Below are positions 8,065 to 15,820 of a stretch of 19,293 nt of DNA, piece by piece. The stretch's first letter is position 1. Each line of letters begins with the position of its first letter. The stretch lies in the NCBI GenBank assembly GCA_905236955.1, contig CAJOQW010000098.1:1-19293 (forward strand). The letters run 5' to 3'. The translations under genes and the position numbers were made by a program. Under the pieces are notes generated by a model, which saw only the letters and a program-made list of their open reading frames with translations, was not told where the DNA came from and did not search any database. Origin of the DNA: an uncultured Bacteroidales bacterium. GTDB taxonomy: Bacteria; Bacteroidota; Bacteroidia; Bacteroidales; UBA932.

Positions 8065-9518
8065 ACTGGAGTACCGTAAGCCGAAATGTGGGATACGCGC
8101 TCCTGGTGGACGCGCTGTTCATGTTCCTGTCCTGCATAATCGCGCTGCTGGATCCCCTCGACACATCTTTCGGCCCGCTGTCCATCAGTTTCCTGCTCAC
8201 TTTCATAGTGGGTGTATTCCCGTTCATCTTCGTGAATAAAACGTCCGGGATAACCCTGAAGGAGGGTTACATAATAATTTTCCTTTCGTGGCTGCTGTCT
8301 TTCGTCTTCGGCATGCTTCCCTACGCCCTTTGGGGCGGTCCGTTCACCGTAACGAATGCCTGGTTCGAGAGTGTCAGCGGGTTCACGACAACGGGCGCCA
8401 CCATTCTGGCGGATGTGGAATCCCTGCCGAAAGCCCTGCTTTTCTGGCGCAGCAGTACCCATTTCATCGGCGGTTTGGGAGTAGTGGTGTTCCTGCTGCT
8501 GATAATCCCCAATACCAGCCAGATGCGGCTTCGCCTCACCAACATGGAGCTTTCTTCCCTTTCACGGGGAGCCTACCGGATGAGGTCGAACCAGACCGTT
8601 TATGTATTCACGATCGTTTATCTGGCAATGAACGTCTGCGCTATAGTGCTTTATACCATAGCGGGGATGGATTTGTTCGATGCGGTCAACCACGCTTTCA
8701 GCGTATGTGCGACGGGCGGCTTCAGCACCAAGAACTTCAGCATAGGCAGTTTCAACTCCGTTCCGATAACCGTCATCACGATGGTTTTCATGCTGCTCTC
8801 ATCGATCCATTTCGGCCTGATATGGCTTTCGATCGTAAACCGGAGCCTTAAGCCATTCAAGAACGAAGTATTCGCTTTCTATATCACCTATCTGGTGCTT
8901 TTCAGCGTAATCGGCGGCTTCATCATCAAGTTCCAGGGGCTTGAGGCGACCTGGGGCCGTTCGTTCCTTGTGAGTTCCTTCGACATGCTCAGCTACTCTT
9001 CGACCACCGGACTGGCGATAGCTGACAACGCTCCGTTCCCGTTCTATCTATCCATGCTGATGATGGCCGGCGGCACGATTTGCGGCATGGCGGGGAGCAC
9101 AACCGGCGGAATCAAGAGCGACAGGATGCTGCTTCTGTTCAAGACCCTGCGCGCACACATGCGCCGTACCCTCTATCCGAACAGCGTGACCGAGCTCAAG
9201 TTCCATGGGAAGAACATGACCATGGAAGGCATTTTTCCGCATATCCATTACATCGTGATATACGGGCTCATCCTGTTGCTGTCCATGGGACTCACCCTTT
9301 CGGCCGGCCTTGACACTCGCACCGCCTTCACGGCAACCATGAGTTCCATCAGCAACGTCGGTCCTGCGGTTGGAGATCTGGGCATGTTCGGGAATTTCGG
9401 CCTGCTGCCCAATTTCGCCAAGATTGTTTACACCCTCGACATGTTCATGGGGCGCGTTGAAATCTACCCGGTGCTTGCCGTGCTCTATCTGGTTTTCGAC
9501 CGCGAGAGGAAGTTGTAG
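8061..9518 (+). CDS. trkH: TrkH/KtrB-family potassium uptake protein
   Basis: A 485-residue inner-membrane K+ (possibly Na+-coupled) translocating subunit of the Trk/Ktr/HKT superfamily. The four pore-loop repeats are all visible with their filter glycines: SGFTTTGAT (G112), CATGGFST (G219/G220), SSTTGLA (G317) and SNVGPAVG (G434). Other family marks are FIGGLGVVV near 135-143, GSTTGGIKSDR at 345-355, and the terminal MGRVEIYPVL. About ten hydrophobic helices surround the loops. The gene starts inside the last codons of the HAMP protein (ATGA overlap), indicating translational coupling. Trk/Ktr channels normally need a cytosolic RCK subunit (TrkA/KtrA); none is in the window, so it would be encoded elsewhere. 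The helicase gene begins 3 bp after the stop. I use trkH because the family name fits; KtrB-type is an alternative. Confidence 0.93.
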   Translation: MNWSTVSRNVGYALLVDALFMFLSCIIALLDPLDTSFGPLSISFLLTFIVGVFPFIFVNKTSGITLKEGYIIIFLSWLLSFVFGMLPYALWGGPFTVTNAWFESVSGFTTTGATILADVESLPKALLFWRSSTHFIGGLGVVVFLLLIIPNTSQMRLRLTNMELSSLSRGAYRMRSNQTVYVFTIVYLAMNVCAIVLYTIAGMDLFDAVNHAFSVCATGGFSTKNFSIGSFNSVPITVITMVFMLLSSIHFGLIWLSIVNRSLKPFKNEVFAFYITYLVLFSVIGGFIIKFQGLEATWGRSFLVSSFDMLSYSSTTGLAIADNAPFPFYLSMLMMAGGTICGMAGSTTGGIKSDRMLLLFKTLRAHMRRTLYPNSVTELKFHGKNMTMEGIFPHIHYIVIYGLILLLSMGLTLSAGLDTRTAFTATMSSISNVGPAVGDLGMFGNFGLLPNFAKIVYTLDMFMGRVEIYPVLAVLYLVFDRERKL

Positions 9519-9521
9519 CGT

Positions 9522-10955
9522 ATGGACCGTGCCGCTTTCCTCAATGAAGAATTCCGTAAACGCCTCGGCGTAGAGGCCACTCCCTGCCAGGAACGGCTCA
9601 TGCGCAGCGTTGCATCCTTCCTTACCGGGGACGATGCAGACATCATGGTAGTCAACGGTTATGCCGGCACCGGCAAGACCACTGCAGTGGCGGCTGTCAT
9701 AGAAACCCTCGAATCTTTCAAGCTCCACTGCATCCTGCTCGCCCCGACAGGCAGGGCCGCCAAAGTTCTCAGCGGGATGTCCGGCCGGCCGGCCTTCACC
9801 ATCCACAAGCATATCTACCGCCAGCGTTCCGTTGGAGCCGACGGTTTCGGCCAGTTCAGCATGGCTCCCAACAAGGCGCGGAATACGCTTTTTGTAGTGG
9901 ATGAGGTCTCGCTCCTCGGAATAGACGAAGGCCCGCAGCGTTCCACCGCGGTTTTCGGAAGCGGGAATCTGCTCGCCGACCTCGTCTCTTTCGTAAGGGC
10001 CGGTGCGGACTGCCGTCTTCTCCTTATCGGAGATTCCGCCCAGTTGCCTCCTGTCGGACTCGAATCCTCGCCAGCCCTTTCCCCCGATTTCATGGACGGA
10101 TTCGGCGGGGTCTGCTACGAGACCCTTACGACGGTGGTAAGGCAGGCCAGGGAATCGGGAATCCTTCACAATGCAACCATACTCAGGGAGATGATATCGG
10201 GAGCCCTTCCCGACGACAGTTTCGAAACGGTCCGTCTGGAGCCCTCGGGGTTTACGGATATAGAACGGATTGGCGGGGGCGAATTGCTGGAAACCCTTGC
10301 GGACGCATATGGCAGATACGGCGAAGACGGTGTCACCGTTCTGTGCCGCTCCAATAAAAAGGCGATACGCTACAACCTGGGCATCCGTTCCGCCGTCCAA
10401 TACAAGGAAGAAAGGCTCGTCCGCGGAGACAAGCTCATGATAGTAAAGAATTGCTATCAGTTCGTGGAAGACGTCGAGGGCCTGGATTACATAGCCAACG
10501 GCGACATCGCCACCCTGCAGGGAATACGCGGTTTCGAAGACCGTTACGGCCTTCACTTCGCGGATGCCACCCTGTCCTTCCCTGACTATGGCGACATCGA
10601 GGTCCGGGCAAAGGTTTGCCTTGACACGCTGGATTCGGAATCGGCATCCCTTACATACGGGCAGCAGAACCAGCTCTATCTTGGGGTTTCCGACGATTAT
10701 GCCGGCATCAAGGGCAAGAAGGCCCGCTACGATGCCGTGCGTGAAGATCCCTTCTACAATGCCCTGCAACTGAAATATGCCTATGCCATAACCGCCCACA
10801 AGTCGCAGGGCGGCCAATGGGACTGCGTCTTCATAGATTGCCCGTTCTGGCAGGATGAACAGACGCTGGATGACCTCAAATGGCTCTATACTTCCATGAC
10901 CAGGGCCGTCAGGAAAGTGTATCTGGTCAATTTCCCTTCAAGATTCTTCGAATGA
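9522..10955 (+). CDS. RecD/Pif1-like superfamily 1 ATP-dependent DNA helicase
   Basis: A 477-residue SF1B-type helicase. An N-terminal Q-motif-like segment (TPCQERLMRSV) precedes Walker A NGYAGTGKTT (45-54), motif Ia APTGRAAK (74-81), Walker B DEVS (127-130), motif III GDSAQLPPVG (170-179), a VVRQ motif near 205-208, motif V AITAHKSQG (422-430) and motif VI YTSMTRA (456-462). This set is characteristic of RecD2/Pif1/Dda relatives with a UvrD_C_2-like end. There is no long N-terminal extension as in RecD2, and no RecB or RecC neighbour, so it is likely a stand-alone repair or replication helicase, moving 5' to 3' if it behaves like its relatives. It starts 3 bp after trkH and its stop overlaps the peptidase start by 4 bp (ATGA). 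The link to its neighbours is probably only co-transcription. Confidence 0.9.
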   Translation: MDRAAFLNEEFRKRLGVEATPCQERLMRSVASFLTGDDADIMVVNGYAGTGKTTAVAAVIETLESFKLHCILLAPTGRAAKVLSGMSGRPAFTIHKHIYRQRSVGADGFGQFSMAPNKARNTLFVVDEVSLLGIDEGPQRSTAVFGSGNLLADLVSFVRAGADCRLLLIGDSAQLPPVGLESSPALSPDFMDGFGGVCYETLTTVVRQARESGILHNATILREMISGALPDDSFETVRLEPSGFTDIERIGGGELLETLADAYGRYGEDGVTVLCRSNKKAIRYNLGIRSAVQYKEERLVRGDKLMIVKNCYQFVEDVEGLDYIANGDIATLQGIRGFEDRYGLHFADATLSFPDYGDIEVRAKVCLDTLDSESASLTYGQQNQLYLGVSDDYAGIKGKKARYDAVREDPFYNALQLKYAYAITAHKSQGGQWDCVFIDCPFWQDEQTLDDLKWLYTSMTRAVRKVYLVNFPSRFFE

Positions 10956-12760
10956 AAAGGTTCCTGCTTTCTATCATGCCGGCCCTGTGCCTCGGTTTCC
11001 TTCCCTTGCAAGCCCGGGAAGTCAATCCCACCTATTCCCCGGACTCATCATACTGCGCCTATACTATGGGCAACGACCTTTATGTCCGTTCCTCCTCGGG
11101 GAAAGTGACCCGCATCACTACGGACGGCAGCGATGTCATCCTGAACGGCTATGCCTCATGGGTTTATTACGAAGAAATATTCGGCCGTCCTTCGAAATAC
11201 CGCGCCTTCTGGTGGAGCCCCGACTCCCGCAAGCTGGCCTTTTACCGCTTCGATGACTCGAAAGTGCCCATGTTCCCCATTTATTCCCCGTTCGGGCAGG
11301 ACGGTACCCTTCGCGAAACCCATTATCCCAAGGCGGGGGAGAGGAACCCCGAGGTCCGCATAGGCATCGTGGACCTGGACAGGGCGAGGACGAGGAAGGG
11401 CATTGTCAGGGAAAAGGACATCGTGTGGGCTGATTTCGACCCGGTATTGGACCAATATTTCGGGACTCCTTTCTGGGGGGCGGACAGCAAAGCCCTTTTC
11501 GTCGGACGCGAGCCGCGTATCCAGGACACGTACGATCTTTACAAGGTGTCCGCAGCCGACGGCTCGGTCAGGCCTATCTACCATGAAACCTACGCTACCT
11601 GGCTTGACTGGCCCGACGACATGCTCTTCTCTTCGGAAGGGCTCTACATGGTACGAGCCTTCGAGACCGGTTGGGAGCAGATTTATTTCCTCTCATTCGA
11701 CGGCAGCCGCTTCGAAAGGCTCACTTCAGGCGAAAACTGGCGTATCCGGCTCATACGTCGCAATCCCGCGGACGGCTCCATCTATTTCACCGCCCAACGC
11801 GATTCCCGCGTCCGCTCCGCCCTTTACCGGCTTTCTTCAGACGGAAACGTCACGGCAGTGACCGACCCTGCCTTCAATGTGGATGCCGTGGAGATATCCG
11901 AGGATTGCAGCGATATTACGGCCCTCCTGTCCAATTCCCGGACACCTGGTTTCGAATGGCACAACGGACGTTGTTCCATTCCGGCTTCCCCCGACTCCCT
12001 TGCCCTTCCCGAAATAATCTCCATACCTGCCGGTGACGGACAGCCGATGTACGGCTCGATAATTTATCCCGTGGATTTCGATACGTCGAAGGTTTATCCG
12101 GTCCATATCGAAATATATGGCGGACCGAACAACGCATACGTAACCGACCGCTGGCGCAACCCCCAGCAATGGTGGAGCAGGAACGGGATCATCCACCTCG
12201 TGGCGGACGTCAGGGCGTCGGGACATACCGGCAGGGCCGGTACGGACCTCGTGCACAAAGACCTCACATCCGTTCCGGTACGCGATTTCGTCACCTGGGC
12301 CGAATGGCTCAAGGGGCACTCCTATGTCGGCAGGATCGGCGTGGAGGGCTTTTCTTTCGGCGGTACCAACACCGCACTCCTCGTAATGGACCATTCCGAC
12401 CTGTTCTGCTGCGGCATCGCAGGCGGGGGAGTGTACGACTGGATGCTTTACGACACCCATTATGCCGAGCGTTTCATGTCAACCCCCGCCGACAACCCCG
12501 AAGGCTACGCCGACACGGTACTCGGACATGTCGGGAACTATCCCGGTGACGGCAGTGTGATGCTCAGGCTCACCCACGGGACCGGTGACGACAACGTCCA
12601 CTTCCAAAACACCCTCCAGCTCATAGACGCGCTGCAGAAGGCAGGGAAGCAGTTCGAGTTGATGATCTACCCCGACGGAATGCACGGTTATCGCGGAAGG
12701 CAGGCCGAGCACTCCCTGGAAGCGGACAGGATATTCTGGACAAAACATCTGAAAAACTGA
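10952..12760 (+). CDS. Exported S9-family dipeptidyl peptidase (DPP-IV-like)
   Basis: A 602-residue serine peptidase with a signal peptide (MKRFLLSIMPALCLGFLPLQA). A DPP-IV-type beta-propeller (about residues 25-350) is followed by an alpha/beta hydrolase domain. The propeller keeps the double-Glu motif that binds the substrate amino terminus (VYYEE, E74-E75) and the phrase AFWWSPDSRKLAFYRFDDSKVP. The catalytic triad can be assigned: Ser468 in GFSFGG, Asp546 in HGTGDDNVHFQ and His578 in PDGMHG. The start at 10952 overlaps the helicase stop (ATGA) and begins the signal peptide; the upstream in-frame ATG at 10880 would bury it. Typical bacterial DPP-IV proteins have about 720 residues, and this one lacks roughly 100 residues before the first recognised propeller strand. 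It probably trims Xaa-Pro/Ala dipeptides from peptides in the periplasm, but specificity is inferred. Confidence 0.9.
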   Translation: MKRFLLSIMPALCLGFLPLQAREVNPTYSPDSSYCAYTMGNDLYVRSSSGKVTRITTDGSDVILNGYASWVYYEEIFGRPSKYRAFWWSPDSRKLAFYRFDDSKVPMFPIYSPFGQDGTLRETHYPKAGERNPEVRIGIVDLDRARTRKGIVREKDIVWADFDPVLDQYFGTPFWGADSKALFVGREPRIQDTYDLYKVSAADGSVRPIYHETYATWLDWPDDMLFSSEGLYMVRAFETGWEQIYFLSFDGSRFERLTSGENWRIRLIRRNPADGSIYFTAQRDSRVRSALYRLSSDGNVTAVTDPAFNVDAVEISEDCSDITALLSNSRTPGFEWHNGRCSIPASPDSLALPEIISIPAGDGQPMYGSIIYPVDFDTSKVYPVHIEIYGGPNNAYVTDRWRNPQQWWSRNGIIHLVADVRASGHTGRAGTDLVHKDLTSVPVRDFVTWAEWLKGHSYVGRIGVEGFSFGGTNTALLVMDHSDLFCCGIAGGGVYDWMLYDTHYAERFMSTPADNPEGYADTVLGHVGNYPGDGSVMLRLTHGTGDDNVHFQNTLQLIDALQKAGKQFELMIYPDGMHGYRGRQAEHSLEADRIFWTKHLKN

Positions 12761-12765
12761 TAATC

Positions 12766-14412
12766 ATGAAAGAATTCGAAAAAAGGGCGCAAGCCTGGTT
12801 GGACGGCGATTTTGACACTGCCACCAAAGAGGCGGTAAGGGAACTGCAGAAGGATCCCGCCGCTCTGGAAGACGCATTTTACCGTAATCTGGAATTCGGC
12901 ACCGGAGGCCTCCGCGGCATTATGGGTGTCGGCACCAACCGCATGAACAAGTATACGGTCGGGATGGCCACGCAGGGGCTGGCCAACTACATGAAGGCCA
13001 ATGTCGAGGGCCCTCTCAGCGTATGTGTGTCGTTCGACAGCCGCAACAACAGCCGCGATTTTGCGAAGATCACCGCTGACGTCCTCAGCGCCAACGGGAT
13101 CAAGGTCTATCTGTTCACTGAAATCCATCCCGTTCCCCTGATGAGTTTCGCAGTGCGCCATCAGAAAGCCACCGCCGGAGTCATGATAACCGCGTCCCAT
13201 AATCCCAAGGAATACAACGGATACAAGGTGTTCTGGAGCGACGGCGCCCAGATAACCAATCCTGTGGACAAGGACATAGTTGCCGAAGTGGCAAGGATAT
13301 CCGACCCGTCCGAGGTGCGCTTCAAAGGCGATCCGGGCCTCATAGAAGCCATGGGCAGGGAAATCGACGAAGCTTATTTCCAGAGTGTCCTTCCCCTTAC
13401 GCTGTCCCCGGAAGCGCGCGGCAGGCATCCCGACCTCAAGATAGTCTATACGCCTCTCCATGGCTGCGGCGTGCGCATAGTTCCGGAAGCCCTGCGCAGG
13501 CTAGGCTTCGAACATGTTCTTTCCGTGAAGGAGCAGCAGGAACTCAACGGGGACTTCCCGACCGTGGTATCTCCCAATCCCGAAGAACCCGCGGCCCTGA
13601 AGATGGCCATCGAACTGGCGGACAAGGAAGGAGCCGACCTGGTGCTCGGAACCGATCCAGACGCCGACCGGATGGGCATAGCCGTACGTGACAACGACGG
13701 CAAGATGGTGCTGTTCAACGGCAACCAGACAGGTTCCATGCTGGTTTATTACATACTCCGCCGTTGGAAGGAACTCGGCCGGCTTGACGGTACCAAGTAC
13801 GTTGTGAAGACTATAGTCACGACCCCGCTCATCAAGGACATCGCCGAGAGTTTCGGAGTGAAGTGCTACGATGTCCTCACGGGCTTCAAGTATATCGCCG
13901 AAGTCGTCAAGCGCAACGAGGGTACCGGGGAATTCATCTGCGGCGGCGAGGAGAGCTTCGGTTTCAACGTGGGTGAATATGTACGTGACAAGGATGCCCC
14001 GATCTCCTGCTGCATGGTGGCCGAGTGCGCGGCATGGGCCGCGGAGCAGGGACTTTCCCTTTATCAGTTGCTGCAGAAGATCTACCAGGAATACGGGTAC
14101 CGCCGGGAAGGTCTTGTCTCCGTGGTGCGCAAGGGTGTAAGCGGCGCGAGGGAGATCCAGCAGATGATGGCGGATTATCGCAGCAATCCTCCCAAAGAAT
14201 TGGCGGGATCGCCCGTGGTCAGGGAAATCGACTACAATTACCCCGGGAAGACCGGTCTCCCGAAAAGCAACGTCCTCCAGTTCTTCAACGAAGCGGGCGA
14301 TGTCGTCACAGTGCGTCCTTCCGGGACCGAGCCCAAGATCAAGTTCTATTTCGGAGCCAAGGGGCCGGATGCCGATGCCAAGATAGACGCCCTGAAGGGA
14401 CAGTTTACCTGA
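12766..14412 (+). CDS. Phosphoglucomutase/phosphomannomutase (alpha-D-phosphohexomutase family)
   Basis: A 548-residue cytosolic phosphohexomutase interconverting hexose 1- and 6-phosphates. All four family motifs are present: the phosphoserine loop TASHNPKEYNGYKV with Ser144; the Mg2+-binding loop DPDADR (297-302); the sugar-binding loop GGEESFG (393-399); and the phosphate-binding loop RPSGTEPK (517-524). The N-terminal FGTGGLRG stretch is typical of the long phosphoglucomutase subgroup (PgcA/Pgm2-like), which usually has about 550-600 residues. Sequence alone does not decide between glucose and mannose phosphates. It begins 5 bp after the peptidase stop. Its own stop lies inside the last codons of nth on the other strand (8-bp tail-to-tail overlap), so no terminator fits between the two genes. 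Confidence 0.94.
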   Translation: MKEFEKRAQAWLDGDFDTATKEAVRELQKDPAALEDAFYRNLEFGTGGLRGIMGVGTNRMNKYTVGMATQGLANYMKANVEGPLSVCVSFDSRNNSRDFAKITADVLSANGIKVYLFTEIHPVPLMSFAVRHQKATAGVMITASHNPKEYNGYKVFWSDGAQITNPVDKDIVAEVARISDPSEVRFKGDPGLIEAMGREIDEAYFQSVLPLTLSPEARGRHPDLKIVYTPLHGCGVRIVPEALRRLGFEHVLSVKEQQELNGDFPTVVSPNPEEPAALKMAIELADKEGADLVLGTDPDADRMGIAVRDNDGKMVLFNGNQTGSMLVYYILRRWKELGRLDGTKYVVKTIVTTPLIKDIAESFGVKCYDVLTGFKYIAEVVKRNEGTGEFICGGEESFGFNVGEYVRDKDAPISCCMVAECAAWAAEQGLSLYQLLQKIYQEYGYRREGLVSVVRKGVSGAREIQQMMADYRSNPPKELAGSPVVREIDYNYPGKTGLPKSNVLQFFNEAGDVVTVRPSGTEPKIKFYFGAKGPDADAKIDALKGQFT

Positions 14413-15037
14413 TTCCGAAATAAGCGCACCATTCCGAGATGGGGCAGGCGCCGCATTTCGGATTGCGGGCCGTGCAGATGTAACGGCCATGGAGCAGCAG
14501 CCAATGGTGGGCGACAGGACGTTCCTTCGGGGGGATGTGCCGCTCGAGGTCCTTCTCGACGGCAAGCGGGGTTGCGCCTTTTGAAAGTCCGACCCGGTTG
14601 GAGACCCTGAACACATGGGTGTCAACCGCGATGACGGGTTTGTTGTAAAGGACGGAGGTTACCACGTTCGCCGTCTTGCGCCCTGCCCCGGGAAGGGACA
14701 TGATGTCGTCTATCTCCGTCGGGATTTCCCCGTCGAAGTCCTTAATCACCTTCCTGGCCATCGCAACGAGGTTCCTGGCTTTGCTGTTGGGGTATGAAAC
14801 GCTGCTTATATAGGGATATACTTCCTCGGGGGTTGCAAGGGCCAGAGTGTCCACTATGGGGAACGCTTCGAAAAGGGCGGGGGTTACCATATTGACCCTT
14901 TTGTCAGTGCATTGAGCACTGAGGATAACCGAGACGAGCAGTTCGTACGGGTTCTTGAAGTGCAGTTCCGACGCCTGCGGCCCGACGTTGTCCCGGAAAT
15001 ACCCGATGACCCCGTCGTATCTTTCCCTTTTCGTCAT
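14405..15037 (-). CDS. nth: Endonuclease III (DNA glycosylase/AP lyase)
   Basis: A 210-residue base-excision-repair enzyme that removes oxidised pyrimidines and cuts at the resulting abasic site. The helix-hairpin-helix is LPGAGRKTANVV (115-126), carrying the catalytic Lys121, and the catalytic Asp139 lies in AVDTHVF. The C-terminal [4Fe-4S] cluster loop has the exact C-X6-C-X2-C-X5-C spacing (C188, C195, C198, C204). The length matches the E. coli enzyme (211 aa). The usual LPGVGRKTA has Ala in place of Val, a conservative change. The start ATG overlaps the ftsE-like stop by 4 bp (ATGA on the minus strand), so the two form an operon. The 3' end overlaps the mutase gene by 8 bp in convergent orientation. 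Confidence 0.97.
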   Translation of the reverse strand: MTKRERYDGVIGYFRDNVGPQASELHFKNPYELLVSVILSAQCTDKRVNMVTPALFEAFPIVDTLALATPEEVYPYISSVSYPNSKARNLVAMARKVIKDFDGEIPTEIDDIMSLPGAGRKTANVVTSVLYNKPVIAVDTHVFRVSNRVGLSKGATPLAVEKDLERHIPPKERPVAHHWLLLHGRYICTARNPKCGACPISEWCAYFGIR

Positions 15038-15738
15038 ATCGTGAAGGCGAGTTCGATGACTTCGTCGTTACGGGTTTCTTCACATCTCTCGTCGCGGCAG
15101 ACGAACACCCTCCCGGGATAACGTTCGAATATGCCGCGGTTGTGGGTGACTATGATCACGGTCGTGCCTTTCTCTTTGTTGATCCCTGAGAGAAGCTGCA
15201 TGATTCCGTCTGCGGTCTCTTCATCGAGGTTGCCCGTGGGCTCGTCGGCAAGGATCAGTTCGGGCTCGTTAAGGATGGCCCTTGCTATGCATACGCGCTG
15301 CTGTTCTCCGCCGGAAAGCTGGTGGGGCATTTTGTGCGCCTTTGTGGTAAGGCCCACATTCTCAAGGACTTCGTCTATGCGGCGCACAATGGCGTCCTTG
15401 TCTTTCCAGCCGGTGCTTCGCAGAACGAATTCGAGATTGTCCCATACGTTCCTGTCCATGAGCAGCTGGAAGTCCTGGAAGACCACTCCGAGCTTGCGGC
15501 GCAGGACGGGTACCGTGCGGGAACGTATGCCTTCGAGGGTGATTCCGCAAACCTCTCCATGGCCTTCCCTGAGGGGGTTTTCGGCCGTTATTGTACGGAT
15601 TATGGAGGTCTTCCCAGTGCCGACCTTGCCGACTATATAGACGAAGTCCCCTTTGGCTATGGACATGTCCAGGCCATAGATCACTACGTTCTCGCCGTTG
15701 AGGATGTCCGCTTTTTCGAAAAGTACGAGATTGTCCAT
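15034..15738 (-). CDS. ftsE: FtsE-like ABC transporter ATPase
   Basis: A 234-residue ABC ATPase resembling FtsE, which with FtsX couples ATP hydrolysis to septal peptidoglycan hydrolase activation during division. Motifs in order: Walker A GKVGTGKTS (37-45), Q-loop Q88 in VVFQDFQLL, signature LSGGEQQR (141-148), Walker B LILADEPTGNLD (161-172) and H-loop H199. VVFQDFQLL and the short one-domain size are typical of FtsE/LolD relatives; the wording around them favours FtsE, but LolD/MacB-type cannot be excluded without a tree. The phosphate loop has Val where most FtsE carry Ser/Ala (GxSGxGKS), still a valid Walker A. No ftsX permease is adjacent; nth follows with a 4-bp overlap instead. The start at 15738 follows a -7 box (15762-15769, minus strand). 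Confidence 0.85.
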   Translation of the reverse strand: MDNLVLFEKADILNGENVVIYGLDMSIAKGDFVYIVGKVGTGKTSIIRTITAENPLREGHGEVCGITLEGIRSRTVPVLRRKLGVVFQDFQLLMDRNVWDNLEFVLRSTGWKDKDAIVRRIDEVLENVGLTTKAHKMPHQLSGGEQQRVCIARAILNEPELILADEPTGNLDEETADGIMQLLSGINKEKGTTVIIVTHNRGIFERYPGRVFVCRDERCEETRNDEVIELAFTI

Positions 15739-15761
15739 AAAAATGTGAATAAGTTTAATTG

Positions 15762-15769
15762 CAAATATA
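15762..15769 (-). promoter_or_regulatory. Bacteroidota-type -7 box before ftsE
   Basis: Read on the minus strand this is TATATTTG, matching TAnnTTTG, 23 nt before the ATG at 15738. No TTG is seen at the standard spacing upstream, so only half of the promoter is recognisable. Confidence 0.4.
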
Positions 15770-15791
15770 AAATAAATCCATCAATTTTTGT

Positions 15792-15799
15792 TAAATTTG
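15792..15799 (+). promoter_or_regulatory. Bacteroidota-type -7 box before the TPR gene
   Basis: TAAATTTG matches TAnnTTTG and ends 21 nt before the ATG at 15821. A correctly spaced -33 TTG is not evident. It lies about 22 bp from the oppositely oriented ftsE box, so the two polymerase sites would compete if both are used. Confidence 0.45.
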
Positions 15800-15820
15800 C
15801 TAGATTGGTTAAACTCCGTA

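Noticed and set aside
9048..10817. Long open frame on the minus strand (589 codons) across trkH and the helicase gene
   Set aside because: It lies opposite two genes with complete family motifs, and its translation shows no recognisable domain. It is a shadow produced by GC-rich codon use.
10880..10951. Upstream start for the DPP-IV-like peptidase
   Set aside because: It would overlap the helicase by 76 bp and bury the signal peptide; the ATGA overlap at 10952 is the natural start.
15788..15820. TTG start for the TPR gene
   Set aside because: The -7 promoter box lies within this extension and the extension would precede the signal peptide.
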